A stretch of DNA of 64,000 bases from Streptomyces sp. APSN-46.1 (GTDB lineage Bacteria > Actinomycetota > Actinomycetes > Streptomycetales > Streptomycetaceae). The position numbers and the translations under genes are program-made. Below, in pieces: positions 26,101-33,749 of this stretch. The notes beneath the pieces are model-generated. The model made no database searches. It was not told the origin of the DNA and worked only from the letters and a program-made list of their open reading frames with translations. Location: the NCBI RefSeq assembly GCF_022815725.1, contig NZ_JALGRF010000008.1:62001-126000 (forward strand), given 5' to 3'. Each line of letters opens with the position of its first letter. Position 1 is the first letter of the stretch.

Positions 26101-26784
26101 GGTGAGCTGACGGCCGATCTGCAGGATGTTGTTGCGGATCGACTTGAGCGTCTCGTCCTTGTCCTCCGCGCCGTCGACCTTGTCGGTCGCGGCGGCGAAG
26201 GACTTGGCGGCCGCGTCCGTCTGGTCGCGGACGCCCTGGACGATGCTGTTGGCCTTGGCCGACTCGGTCGCCGAGAGCGGACCCGCAGTCTTGTCCCGCT
26301 CCTCCTGGAGCATGGCGGCCAGGTTGGTGGCCTGCCGGGTCATGGTCGTCAGCAGCTGCATGTGCTCAAGCTGCGAGATGTCGTTGAGCGAGTCGTTGAT
26401 GCGGAAGCCACCGAGCGTGGTGGCCGCGACGACCGGCAGGGTCAGCAGCGACACCAGTCGCGTGCTGATGCGCCAGTTCTGCATGGCCAGACGGGAACCG
26501 GGCCCACTGGGGGCCTTCGGTATCGCCACGTCCAGCTCTGCGGACTGGTCCTTGACCTTGTCCTTGGCCTTCGAGGTGCCCTTGGACTTGCCGCGTCCCT
26601 TGGCCTTCGCCATGGCGGAGGCGTTGGGGCTCGCTCCTTCGGCAGCCGGCCCGCGGTTCTGGGCGTGCTGGGGCGATGAGCCACGGTCGGTCCCGCCGCG
26701 CGGCTCTTGCTCCGCCGCGGCGTCCCCTCGGCCCTGACGGGCCTGGGGAGACCCCATTCCATCCCTCTTGAATCGTCCCTGCAC
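23104..26784 (-). CDS. cvnA: Conservon B sensor histidine-kinase-like protein (CvnA)
   Basis: About 1226 residues from the GTG at 26784 (an ATG at 26757 with GAGGGA upstream is the alternative). A charged KAKGRGKSKGTSKAKDKVKD segment precedes the first membrane segment (about 118). Then come a NIT-type sensor region, a second segment (about 431; GALILLVLGVSLVGAFVMA), HAMP, LDHLATRMRRNGENLLVLAG (about 565), LLAELLENATSFSSPQTKV, HDTGIGLSPEDL and RMGLFVVGRLSLRHGI. The last ~490 residues are Pro/Gly/Gln-rich. The kinase cores of the two CvnA proteins are similar, but sensor regions and tails differ, suggesting different inputs. Confidence 0.9.
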   Translation of the reverse strand: MQGRFKRDGMGSPQARQGRGDAAAEQEPRGGTDRGSSPQHAQNRGPAAEGASPNASAMAKAKGRGKSKGTSKAKDKVKDQSAELDVAIPKAPSGPGSRLAMQNWRISTRLVSLLTLPVVAATTLGGFRINDSLNDISQLEHMQLLTTMTRQATNLAAMLQEERDKTAGPLSATESAKANSIVQGVRDQTDAAAKSFAAATDKVDGAEDKDETLKSIRNNILQIGRQLTGIEDIRKKAYQNGAQQTVTEYNALIVSLLSLSQDMAQATSNPEMIKRTRALAAFSSAKEYASIQRAIIAASLPDPSASTSVGKLEENDRLYALSALRGESQSKKTFELVYQGKPEELLAALGDSNPEIGTADHYARRVLSTQGQFVKEKNRSWLDWYDADDNKIQAMKVIELTLLEDMEQKARELKNESQQDAIINGALILLVLGVSLVGAFVMARSMIRSLRRLQDTATRVAQDRLPELVKQLSESDPQDVDTSVESVGLHTRDEIGQVAAAFDDVHREAVRLAAEQALLRGNVNAMFTNLSRRSQGLIQRQLSLISELESREADPDQLSSLFKLDHLATRMRRNGENLLVLAGEEPGRRWTRPVPLVDVLRAAASEVEQYERIELASVPGTDVAGRVVNDLVHLLAELLENATSFSSPQTKVKVTGHALPDGRVLVEIHDTGIGLSPEDLAAINERLASPPTVDVSVSRRMGLFVVGRLSLRHGIRIQLRPSDSGGTTALVMLPVDVAQGGKKPGPVPGQGGAGPQGASSAQGSVPGGGARPPVGGAPQRGQVSGGGQRAALPPRDGGPGQRPQGGRPQQPGGPSARPQGAPAAPTGQGQGQGAFGSGAPLAGRGPQARPAAPAPAAPSASGPAGFPQGNGFERPQPPQQHQQPSAPAAPAQRGPRPQLPPHGGAPRPELPGTGTPAGIPQATSWGAGQGGHEVPRGHDELTGPGSTAEFARPDFNAPQPPAQYNGGTTGQFERPDVRGGSLGPSATGQFERPDVQATRPGGPGVGGFGRPGQAPQSGGAYAPVPASRPEPPRLPQGHQPEALPPAQGQGEARSPIFDTLESNWFREEDGQSSAQGPAASQQPQQHRQAAPTAPTGPQRAHRPLPPRGQEPAAESAQATTGATPTVSWKSSPNDELMRQAERVRQPAAGGITTSGLPRRVPRANLVAGTAQQQSDAQPGPQVSRAPDDVRGRLTNLRRGIQQGRQAGNSGPATGSYHIDPTYQQER

Positions 26785-27351
26785 TAGCGTCGCAACCTCT
26801 GGACCAGGCGTCCCGCCGGGCGACCGGTGGGACGGTGTCGAGTCGTGGGGCACTAACGGCCCCATGGTGGTCGTCGGTGACCGGCGCGTCTCCCTCTCCT
26901 TGCCACCGCGCTCGGCGCTGAGTCGCGCCACCTGCGCGCCGGCTGATTCCCGCGGCGGTCCCGCGAATTCCAGCACAGTGGCGGATCTCCAACAAGGTGC
27001 GCGTGTCGGCCTGGAGAGTCGGTCACGTTGTGCGACGGCCCGACTACGCGCCGTGGAAGGCCTTTCGGGATGAACCGGACTTACGCCATCCAAACAGTGC
27101 TGCTGTCAAGGTGTCCCAGTCGAGATGATCAGGAGCGGAATGCCGCATTCAGTGGCGCAATGTCCGTTTCTTCGGGTGAAATTGACCGTCCGTTATGACC
27201 GGAATGCCTGGCCGTGGGTGAGCAAACTCACACGGCCCTGGCCATTACTTCACAGTTCGGTCCTTGATTCACATGTTTAGCCTTGCTCTTTACAAGGTTG
27301 GCGAACCGACAACCGACACCCCGACGAGCGAGCCGAGGGCCCGAAACTCCG
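26785..27351. other. Intergenic region between conservon B and the small peptide gene
   Basis: About 570 bp. The minus-strand open frame continues to 27093 but its residues look random, so the region is taken as the cvnA leader and promoter. From 27094 on it is lower in GC, consistent with regulatory DNA. One promoter candidate faces right (27264-27292). No gene is supported. Confidence 0.5.
27264..27292 (+). promoter_or_regulatory. Promoter candidate of the small peptide gene
   Basis: TTGATT (27264-27269), a 17-base spacer and TCTTTA (27287-27292) about 60 bp before the ATG at 27352. Reasonable -35, moderate -10. Confidence 0.35.
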
Positions 27352-27537
27352 ATGAAGACGACAATGATGTTCCGCAACATAGCCAACCCGCGCCGCACCA
27401 CCCTCATGCACCTCAAGGACGCCGAGGAGCTGCAGACGGTGGAGGTTCAGGAGCACACCGTCGACCTGCCGGCCCAGACCGCGAACCCGCGCCGCACCAT
27501 CCTCATGGACGCGCCGGTCGCCAGCGCCGCGCGGTAG
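27352..27537 (+). CDS. 61-residue protein with duplicated NPRRTxLM motif, unknown function
   Basis: It starts MKTTMMFRNIANPRRTTLMH and has a second copy, TANPRRTILMDAP, near the C-terminus. Between them is an acidic segment (HLKDAEELQTVEVQEHTVDL). The coding DNA repeats AACCCGCGCCGCACCA in both places. The start at 27352 is preceded by a weak purine run only. It lies upstream of the FAH-gltX pair and downstream of the divergent conservon. No family recognised and no peptide-modifying enzyme is adjacent. Confidence 0.6.
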   Translation: MKTTMMFRNIANPRRTTLMHLKDAEELQTVEVQEHTVDLPAQTANPRRTILMDAPVASAAR

Positions 27538-27634
27538 ACCCTCCGCGAAGGAACGCGAAGCGCCGCTGCCCACCGCGTTAGCCTGGAGTCCGCAGATTCC
27601 AGCCAGCGGATATACAGAGGGGCAGACGCAACAC

Positions 27635-28429
27635 GTGCGCATCGCCAGGTTCTCGATCGACGGCAATGTCGCGTTCGGGGCGGTCGAGGGCTCCGCCCCC
27701 GACGAGCTCGTTCTCGACATCATCAAGGGCATCCCGTTCGCGGACTTCGAGCTGTCCGGCACGAAGGTCCCGCTGAGCAAGGTCCGGCTGCTGCCGCCCG
27801 TGCTCCCGAACAAGGTCGTGGCCATCGGCCGCAACTACGCGGAGCACGTGGCGGAGCTGGGCCACGCCATCGTTGACGACCAAGGCCGTCCCGAGCCGCC
27901 CATCACCTTCTTCAAGCCCTCCACCTCGGTGGTCGGCTCGGGTGACCCGATCACGTACCCCTCCTTCTCCCAGGACCTCCACCACGAGGCGGAGCTCGCC
28001 GTGGTCATCGGCCGCATGTGCCGCGAGGTCCCCAAGGAGCGCGTCAAGGACGTGATCCTCGGCTACACCTGCGCCAACGACGTCACCGCGCGCGACGTCC
28101 AGCAGCGCGAGAAGCAGTGGGCCCGCGCCAAGGGCTTCGACAGCTCCTGCCCGCTGGGCCCCTGGATCGAGACCGATCTGGACCCGAGCGACCTGACCAT
28201 CCAGTGCACGGTCAACGGCGAACAGCGCCAGCTCGGCCGCACCAGCGACATGGTCCGCTCCATCGAGGACCTGATCGTCCACATCACCGAGGCCATGACA
28301 CTGCTCCCGGGCGACGTCATCCTCACGGGGACCCCGGCCGGAGTCGGCCCCCTCAACGTCGGCGACGAGGTCGCCGTCACCATCGAAGGCATCGGCACTC
28401 TCACCAACAAGGTGATCAAGCGTGGCTAA
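27635..28429 (+). CDS. Fumarylacetoacetate hydrolase-family protein
   Basis: 264 residues with a short N-terminal domain (MRIARFSIDGNVAFGAVEG) and the FAH catalytic domain: KVVAIGRNYAEHVAELG, PITFFKPSTSVVG, HHEAELAVVIGR (metal-binding E-x-E), GYTCANDVTARDVQ and GDVILTGTPAGVGPLNVGDE. The family hydrolyses C-C bonds in acyl-pyruvates or decarboxylates oxaloacetate, so it may be a metabolite-repair or aromatic-degradation enzyme. GTG start at 27635. The stop overlaps the gltX start by 8 bp, so the two genes are translationally coupled. Confidence 0.9.
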   Translation: MRIARFSIDGNVAFGAVEGSAPDELVLDIIKGIPFADFELSGTKVPLSKVRLLPPVLPNKVVAIGRNYAEHVAELGHAIVDDQGRPEPPITFFKPSTSVVGSGDPITYPSFSQDLHHEAELAVVIGRMCREVPKERVKDVILGYTCANDVTARDVQQREKQWARAKGFDSSCPLGPWIETDLDPSDLTIQCTVNGEQRQLGRTSDMVRSIEDLIVHITEAMTLLPGDVILTGTPAGVGPLNVGDEVAVTIEGIGTLTNKVIKRG

Positions 28430-29897
28430 CGCGAACGTCCGCGTACGTTTCTGTCCCTCCCCGACCGGCAACCCCCACGTGGGCCTGGTCCGGACCGCCC
28501 TCTTCAACTGGGCGTTCGCCCGCCACCACGGCGGTACGTTCGTCTTCCGCATCGAGGACACCGACGCGGCCCGTGACTCCGAGGAGTCGTACGAGCAGCT
28601 GCTCGATTCGCTGCGCTGGCTCGGCTTCACCTGGGACGAGGGCCCCGAGGTCGGCGGCCCGTACGCCCCGTACCGCCAGTCCCAGCGCATGGACATCTAC
28701 GCGGACGTCGCCCAGCGGCTGCGCGACGGCGGTTACGCGTACGACTGCTACTGCACCACCGAGGAGCTGGACGCGCGCCGCGCCGCCGCCCGCGCGGCCG
28801 GCAAGCCCTCCGGTTACGACGGCCACTGCCGCGAGCTGACCCAGGTGCAGCTGGAGGCGTTCCAGGGCGAGCACCGCCCCTCGATCGTCCGCTTCCGGAT
28901 GCCCGACGAGCCGATCACCTTCACGGACCTGGTCCGCGGCGAGCTGACCTTCACCCCGGAGAACGTGCCGGACTTCGGCATCCTGCGGGCCAACGGCGCC
29001 CCCCTGTATACGCTGGTCAACCCGGTCGACGACGCGCTGATGCAGATCACGCACGTGCTGCGCGGCGAGGACCTGCTGTCCTCCACCCCGCGTCAGATCG
29101 CGCTCTACAAGGCGCTGATGGAACTCGGCATCGCCACGGACGTCCCGCAGTTCGGCCACCTGCCGTACGTGATGGGCGAGGGCAACAAGAAGCTCTCCAA
29201 GCGCGACCCCGAGTCCTCGCTCAATCTGTACCGCGAGCGCGGCTTCCTCCCCGAGGGCCTGCTGAACTACCTTTCGCTGCTCGGCTGGTCCTTCTCCCAC
29301 GACCGGGACATCTTCTCGATCGAGGAGATGGTGGCGAAGTTCGACATCCCGGACGTCAACGCGAACCCGGCGCGCTTCGACATCAAGAAGGCGGAGGCGA
29401 TCAACGCCGACCACATCCGCCTGCTGGACCCGAAGGCCTTCGCGGACGCCTGCACGCCGTGGCTCCGGGCCCCGCACGCCAACTGGGAGCCGGAGGACTT
29501 CGACCCCGAGGCCTGGGCGGCCATCGCGCCGTACGCCCAGACCCGCGTGACCGTCCTGTCGGACATCACCGCCAACGTGGACTTCCTGTTCCGCAAGGAG
29601 CCGGTCGAGGACCAGGCGTCCTGGGACAAGGCCATGAAGGGCGACCCGGCGGCCCTCCTGACGACGGCCCGCGAGCACCTCGCCGGCGCCGACTGGAGCG
29701 ACCCCGAGTCCCTCAAGCAGGCCGTCCTCACCGCCGGCGAGGCCCACGGCCTCAAGCTCGGCAAGGCCCAGGCCCCGGTCCGCGTGGCCGTCACCGGCCG
29801 TACGGTGGGCCTGCCGCTCTTCGAGTCCCTGCAGATCCTGGGCAAGGAGCGCTCCCTGGCCCGCATCGAAGCGGCCCTGGCGAAGCTCGCCGCCTGA
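28422..29897 (+). CDS. gltX: Glutamyl-tRNA synthetase
   Basis: Charges tRNA-Glu with glutamate; in Gram-positives it often also mischarges tRNA-Gln for GatCAB amidation. 491 residues. VRVRFCPSPTGNPHVGLVRT holds the class I HIGH-type signature and GEGNKKLSKRDPESSLNLYR the KMSKS-type loop. RIEDTDAARDSEESYEQLLD is the Glu-binding region. The C-terminal anticodon domain completes a normal length. GTG start at 28422 overlapping the FAH gene. Three tRNA-Glu and two tRNA-Gln genes lie 1-1.4 kb downstream, on the same strand. Confidence 0.95.
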   Translation: MANANVRVRFCPSPTGNPHVGLVRTALFNWAFARHHGGTFVFRIEDTDAARDSEESYEQLLDSLRWLGFTWDEGPEVGGPYAPYRQSQRMDIYADVAQRLRDGGYAYDCYCTTEELDARRAAARAAGKPSGYDGHCRELTQVQLEAFQGEHRPSIVRFRMPDEPITFTDLVRGELTFTPENVPDFGILRANGAPLYTLVNPVDDALMQITHVLRGEDLLSSTPRQIALYKALMELGIATDVPQFGHLPYVMGEGNKKLSKRDPESSLNLYRERGFLPEGLLNYLSLLGWSFSHDRDIFSIEEMVAKFDIPDVNANPARFDIKKAEAINADHIRLLDPKAFADACTPWLRAPHANWEPEDFDPEAWAAIAPYAQTRVTVLSDITANVDFLFRKEPVEDQASWDKAMKGDPAALLTTAREHLAGADWSDPESLKQAVLTAGEAHGLKLGKAQAPVRVAVTGRTVGLPLFESLQILGKERSLARIEAALAKLAA

Positions 29898-29907
29898 CCC
29901 GCACCCC

Positions 29908-29945
29908 CCGAAGGGGCGGCAGCCGACCGGCTGCCGCCCCTTCGG
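29908..29945 (+). terminator. Terminator after gltX
   Basis: An almost perfect hairpin CCGAAGGGGCGGCAGC / GCTGCCGCCCCTTCGG with a GACC loop, 11 bp past the gltX stop. Confidence 0.8.
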
Positions 29946-30009
29946 CATGGCCGGCGCCGACTTCGTCGTCATGCCCGTCCAGGGCGTCCCCGCGGCGTAG
30001 GCTCGGCCC

Positions 30010-30738
30010 ATGCCGATCCGCGCCGTGCTGTGGGACATCGACGACACCCTGTTCGACTACACCGGGGCCGACCGGGCCGGGCTGGCGCGGCACCTGGCCG
30101 AGGAGGGGCTGGCGGAGCGGTACGGGTCCCCGGCCGAGGCGCTCTCCCTGTGGCGCCGGCTCACCGACCGGCACTGGGCGCGTTTCGGCGCCGGGGAGGT
30201 CACCTTCGAGGGCCAGCGCCGGGACCGGGTCCGGGACTTCCTCGGGGCGCCGCGGCTGAGCGACGACGAGGCCGAGGACTGGTTCGGGCGGTACGTCGCG
30301 CACTACCGGGCCGCCTGGGCGGTGTTCCCCGACGTGGTGCCCGTACTGGACGCCCTGGCGGCCGGATACCGGCACGGGGTGCTCTCCAACTCCTCCGTGG
30401 CCAACCAGGACCCCAAGCTGCGGGCGCTCGGGCTGCGCGAGCGCTTCGAGGTGCTGGTCTGCGCCGCCGAGCTGGGCTTCAGCAAGCCCGAGGCCGAGGC
30501 CTTCCTCGCCGCGTGCGGGGCGCTCGGGCTGCCGCCTGGCGAGGTGGCGTACGTGGGGGACCAGCCGGAGATCGACGCCCGCGGCGCCCGCGACGCGGGG
30601 CTCACGGCGTTCTGGCTCGACCGCGAGGGAGGGCGCGGAGCAGCTCCCTCCGGTGTGCACCGGATCGCCGGGCTCGCCCAGCTCCCGGAGCTGCTGGCAC
30701 GGGATACCCGTTTTGGAGCACGGTCAGGCATCCGGTAA
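30010..30738 (+). CDS. HAD-superfamily hydrolase
   Basis: A 242-residue HAD phosphatase with a helical cap inserted after motif I. Motif I is AVLWDIDDTLFDYTG, motif II GVLSNSS, motif III lies around GFSKPEAEAF and motif IV VAYVGDQPEIDARGARDAG. Substrate unknown; relatives dephosphorylate small phosphorylated metabolites. ATG at 30010 without a strong ribosome-binding site. It stands between the gltX terminator and the tRNA cluster. Confidence 0.87.
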   Translation: MPIRAVLWDIDDTLFDYTGADRAGLARHLAEEGLAERYGSPAEALSLWRRLTDRHWARFGAGEVTFEGQRRDRVRDFLGAPRLSDDEAEDWFGRYVAHYRAAWAVFPDVVPVLDALAAGYRHGVLSNSSVANQDPKLRALGLRERFEVLVCAAELGFSKPEAEAFLAACGALGLPPGEVAYVGDQPEIDARGARDAGLTAFWLDREGGRGAAPSGVHRIAGLAQLPELLARDTRFGARSGIR

Positions 30739-30824
30739 TGTTCTTTCTGCGCCGCCGGAGCGGGCCGAGAGGCCGGACACGGGGGCGCTAACCAAACAAA
30801 GTCCCTCAAGGGCTTGCGTTTTGG

Positions 30825-30896
30825 TGGGCTATAGTGTAATTGGCAACACGAGGGTTTCTGGTTCCCTTATTCTAGGTTCGAGTCCTGGTAGCCCAG
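30825..30896 (+). tRNA. tRNA-Gln (CTG), copy 1
   Basis: A 72-nt cloverleaf. Acceptor TGGGCTA/TAGCCCA, D arm GTGT/ACAC, anticodon loop TTCTGGT with anticodon CTG, T arm CTAGG-TTCGAGT-CCTGG, discriminator G. CCA is not encoded. The anticodon stem AGGGT/TCCCT ends in a T-T mismatch at 31-39. Confidence 0.93.
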
Positions 30897-30923
30897 CGCA
30901 GTGCAGAAGTAACGCAGTGCTTT

Positions 30924-30996
30924 GCCCCCGTTGTGTAGCGGCCTAGCACGCCGCCCTCTCAAGGCGGTAGCGCCGGTTCGAATCCGGTCGGGGGTA
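30924..30996 (+). tRNA. tRNA-Glu (CTC), copy 1
   Basis: 73 nt. Acceptor GCCCCCG/CGGGGGT with a G-T first pair, anticodon stem CCGCC/GGCGG, loop CTCTCAA with anticodon CTC, T loop TTCGAAT, discriminator A. Confidence 0.94.
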
Positions 30997-31056
30997 CAGA
31001 TCCTTCCCGCGAGATCTCCAGGTCGCACCTCGACGTCTCGATGCAGGATCGCTAGG

Positions 31057-31129
31057 GCCCCCGTTGTGTAGCGGCCTAGCACGCCGCCCTCTCAAGGCGG
31101 TAGCGCCGGTTCGAATCCGGTCGGGGGTA
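31057..31129 (+). tRNA. tRNA-Glu (CTC), copy 2
   Basis: Body identical to the copy at 30924-30996; the flanks differ. Spacer to the previous gene is 60 bp. Confidence 0.94.
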
Positions 31130-31153
31130 CTGTGTCTAGCTGGTCTAGACCAT

Positions 31154-31225
31154 TGGGCTATAGTGTAATTGGCAACACGAGGGTTTCTGGTTCCCTTATT
31201 CTAGGTTCGAGTCCTGGTAGCCCAG
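31154..31225 (+). tRNA. tRNA-Gln (CTG), copy 2
   Basis: Identical in body to 30825-30896, including the 31-39 T-T mismatch. It is only 24 bp after the preceding tRNA-Glu, so the cluster is probably one transcript. Confidence 0.93.
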
Positions 31226-31247
31226 CGTAGTACCGCAGTAACAGCTA

Positions 31248-31320
31248 GCCCCCGTTGTGTAGCGGCCTAGCACGCCGCCCTCTCAAGGCGGTAGCGCCGG
31301 TTCGAATCCGGTCGGGGGTA
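31248..31320 (+). tRNA. tRNA-Glu (CTC), copy 3
   Basis: Identical in body to the other two tRNA-Glu genes. Last gene of the cluster; a terminator hairpin follows at once. Confidence 0.94.
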
Positions 31321-31326
31321 CGCACG

Positions 31327-31367
31327 GAAGAGGCCTTTCGCGATCATCGCGGAAGGCCTCTTCGCTT
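31327..31367 (+). terminator. Terminator of the tRNA cluster
   Basis: GAAGAGGCC (31327-31335) pairs with GGCCTCTTC (31355-31363), with a further TTTCGCG/CGCGGA inner stem, followed by GCTTTG. Confidence 0.75.
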
Positions 31368-31476
31368 TGCCCGTACGCACGCACAAGTGCGGGCCCGGAG
31401 GCGCGTGTTCGGACGTGTGCGGCGTCGAACGCGCCCCCGGGCCCGGGGGTGTGCGGGTGGGAAGGGAACGGGCGGG

Positions 31477-32193
31477 TCAGCCGGAGCGGCGCAGGGCCTC
31501 CGTGAGGCGGGCGGCCGCGTCGATCACGGCCTGGGCGTGCATCCGGCCCGGGTGGCGGGTCAGGCGCTCGATCGGCCCGGAGACCGACACGGAGGCCACG
31601 ACGCGGTTCGACGGCCCGCGCACCGGCGCCGAGACGGAGGCCACGCCGGGCTCCCGCTCGCCGATCGACTGCGCCCAGCCGCGACGCCGTACGCCCGAGA
31701 GCGCCGTCGCCGTGAAACGCGCGCCCTGTAGGCCCCGGTGGAGCCGCTCGGGCTCCTCCCAGGCCATCAGGATCTGCGCGGCCGAGCCGGCCTTCATGGG
31801 GAGCGTGGAGCCCACCGGGACGGTGTCCCGCAGACCCGACAGCCGCTCGGCGGCCGCCACGCAGATACGCATATCGCCCTGACGCCGGTAGAGCTGCGCG
31901 CTCTCGCCGGTCACGTCACGGAGGTGGGTGAGCACCGGTCCGGCCGTGGCCAGCAGGCGGTCCTCGCCGGCCGCGGCGGCAAGCTCTGCCAGCCGCGGGC
32001 CGAGGATGAACCGGCCCTGCATGTCCCTCGCCACCATCCGGTGGTGTTCCAGTGCCACGGCAAGGCGATGTGCCGTGGGTCGTGCGAGCCCTGTCGCCGC
32101 GACCAGCCCGGCGAGGGTGGCCGGACCGGACTCCAGTGCGCTCAATACCAGAGCTGCCTTGTCGAGAACGCCGACGCCGCTAGAGTTGTCCAT
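31477..32193 (-). CDS. ndgR: IclR-family regulator NdgR
   Basis: A 238-residue IclR protein starting MDNSSGVGVLDKAALVLSAL at the ATG at 32193. The winged helix (GPATLAGLVAATGLARPTAH) is followed by an effector domain (MQGRFILGPRLAELAAAAG, VPVGSTLPMKAGSAAQILMA). Length, sequence style and divergent position next to leuC match NdgR/AreB. In Streptomyces these regulate leuCD and other amino acid genes and link them to growth on N-acetylglucosamine and to antibiotic production. A palindrome at 32208-32224 lies in its own promoter region, so autoregulation is likely. Confidence 0.92.
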   Translation of the reverse strand: MDNSSGVGVLDKAALVLSALESGPATLAGLVAATGLARPTAHRLAVALEHHRMVARDMQGRFILGPRLAELAAAAGEDRLLATAGPVLTHLRDVTGESAQLYRRQGDMRICVAAAERLSGLRDTVPVGSTLPMKAGSAAQILMAWEEPERLHRGLQGARFTATALSGVRRRGWAQSIGEREPGVASVSAPVRGPSNRVVASVSVSGPIERLTRHPGRMHAQAVIDAAARLTEALRRSG

Positions 32194-32207
32194 GAAACGA
32201 TATTCGC

Positions 32208-32224
32208 GTCTCACACTGTGAAAC
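32208..32224. promoter_or_regulatory. Candidate NdgR operator
   Basis: GTCTCACA-C-TGTGAAAC is a 17-bp inverted repeat with one mismatch per arm. It lies 15-31 bp before the ndgR start and about 90 bp before leuC, in the shared divergent control region. Confidence 0.6.
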
Positions 32225-32312
32225 GCAAGTTCAATTTTTCCAAGAACCAGCGAGTCTGTATGTACGGGTCCACGAACCACTGGGTCCGAGACGGTCAGCC
32301 GGAGGGAAAGCG

Positions 32313-33746
32313 ATGGGTAGGACACTCGCGGAGAAGGTCTGGGACGACCATGTCGTCCGGCGCGCCGAGGGCGAGCCCGACCTCCTCTTCATCGATCTGC
32401 ACCTGCTGCACGAGGTGACCAGCCCCCAGGCCTTCGAGGGCCTGCGGCAGGCCGGCCGCAAGGTCCGTCGCCTGGACCTCACCATCGCGACCGAGGACCA
32501 CAACACCCCCACCCTCGACATCGACAAGCCGATCGCGGACCCGGTCTCCCGGGCCCAGCTGGAGACGCTGCGCAAGAACTGCGCCGAGTTCGGCGTACGC
32601 CTGCACTCGCTGGGCGACGTCGAGCAGGGCGTCGTCCACGTCGTGGGACCGCAGCTGGGTCTGACCCAGCCCGGCACCACCGTGGTCTGCGGTGACTCGC
32701 ACACCTCCACGCACGGCGCCTTCGGCGCGCTGGCCTTCGGCATCGGCACCAGCCAGGTCGAGCACGTGCTGGCCACCCAGACGCTGCCGCTGGCCCGTCC
32801 GAAGACGATGGCGATCACCGTCACCGGCGCGCTGGCCGAGGGCGTCACCGCCAAGGACCTGATCCTGGCGATCATCGCCAAGATCGGTACCGGCGGCGGC
32901 CAGGGCTACATCCTGGAGTACCGCGGCGAGGCCGTCGAGAAGCTGTCGATGGAAGCCCGCATGACCATCTGCAACATGTCGATCGAGGCCGGTGCCCGCG
33001 CGGGCATGATCGCCCCCGACCAGACCACCTTCGACTACCTGGAGGGCCGCGACCACGCCCCCACGGGTGAGGAGTGGGACGCGGCGGTCGCGTACTGGAA
33101 GACGCTGCGCTCCGACGACGACGCGGTCTTCGACGCCGAGGTCGTCATCGACGGCACCACGCTGTCCCCGTTCGTCACCTGGGGCACCAACCCGGGCCAG
33201 GGCGCGCCGCTGTCGGCCAACGTCCCCGACCCGGCTTCGTACGAGGACGCTTCGGAGCGTCTCGCCGCCGAAAAGGCCCTGGAATACATGGGGTTGACGG
33301 CCGGACAGCCGCTGCGCGACATCAGGGTCGACACCGTCTTCGTAGGTTCCTGCACCAACGGCCGCATCGAGGACCTGCGCGCCGTCGCCGGGATCATCGA
33401 GGGCCGCAAAGTCGCCGACGGCGTACGGATGCTGGTCGTCCCGGGCTCGGTCCGCGTCGCGCTCCAGGCCGTGGAAGAGGGCCTGGACACGGTCTTCAAG
33501 GAGGCCGGCGCCGAATGGCGGCACGCGGGCTGCTCGATGTGTCTGGGCATGAACCCCGACCAACTGGCGCCCGGTGAGCGCTCCGCGTCCACCTCCAACC
33601 GCAACTTCGAGGGCCGCCAGGGCAAGGGCGGGCGCACCCACCTGGTCTCGCCGCAGGTGGCCGCGGCCACCGCGGTGCTGGGCCATCTGGCCTCGCCCGC
33701 CGACCTGTCAGGATCGTCGGCCGTCAACGCCCCCGCAGGAGTCTGA
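32313..33746 (+). CDS. leuC: 3-isopropylmalate dehydratase, large subunit
   Basis: Aconitase-family enzyme that isomerises 2- to 3-isopropylmalate with LeuD. 477 residues. VVCGDSHTSTHGAFGALAFG, FVGSCTNGRIEDLRAVAGII and GCSMCLGMNPDQL hold the three cysteines that bind the 4Fe-4S cluster. RSASTSNRNFEGRQGKGGRT binds substrate. ATG at 32313, preceded by GGAGGGAAAG. Divergent from ndgR; leuD begins 3 bp after the stop. Confidence 0.97.
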   Translation: MGRTLAEKVWDDHVVRRAEGEPDLLFIDLHLLHEVTSPQAFEGLRQAGRKVRRLDLTIATEDHNTPTLDIDKPIADPVSRAQLETLRKNCAEFGVRLHSLGDVEQGVVHVVGPQLGLTQPGTTVVCGDSHTSTHGAFGALAFGIGTSQVEHVLATQTLPLARPKTMAITVTGALAEGVTAKDLILAIIAKIGTGGGQGYILEYRGEAVEKLSMEARMTICNMSIEAGARAGMIAPDQTTFDYLEGRDHAPTGEEWDAAVAYWKTLRSDDDAVFDAEVVIDGTTLSPFVTWGTNPGQGAPLSANVPDPASYEDASERLAAEKALEYMGLTAGQPLRDIRVDTVFVGSCTNGRIEDLRAVAGIIEGRKVADGVRMLVVPGSVRVALQAVEEGLDTVFKEAGAEWRHAGCSMCLGMNPDQLAPGERSASTSNRNFEGRQGKGGRTHLVSPQVAAATAVLGHLASPADLSGSSAVNAPAGV

Positions 33747-33749
33747 ACC

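Noticed and set aside
16472..27093. A mobile element created the second conservon
   Set aside because: No transposase, integrase or terminal repeats flank either copy. Tandem duplication with later conversion explains the data.
27094..28429. A ribosomal peptide (RiPP) gene cluster around the 61-residue protein
   Set aside because: No modification enzyme, protease or transporter is near. The neighbours are a conservon, an FAH hydrolase and gltX.
30825..31320. Regularly spaced repeats resembling a CRISPR array or rRNA fragment
   Set aside because: Each repeat folds as a tRNA-Gln or tRNA-Glu cloverleaf; spacers are irregular and there are no cas genes.
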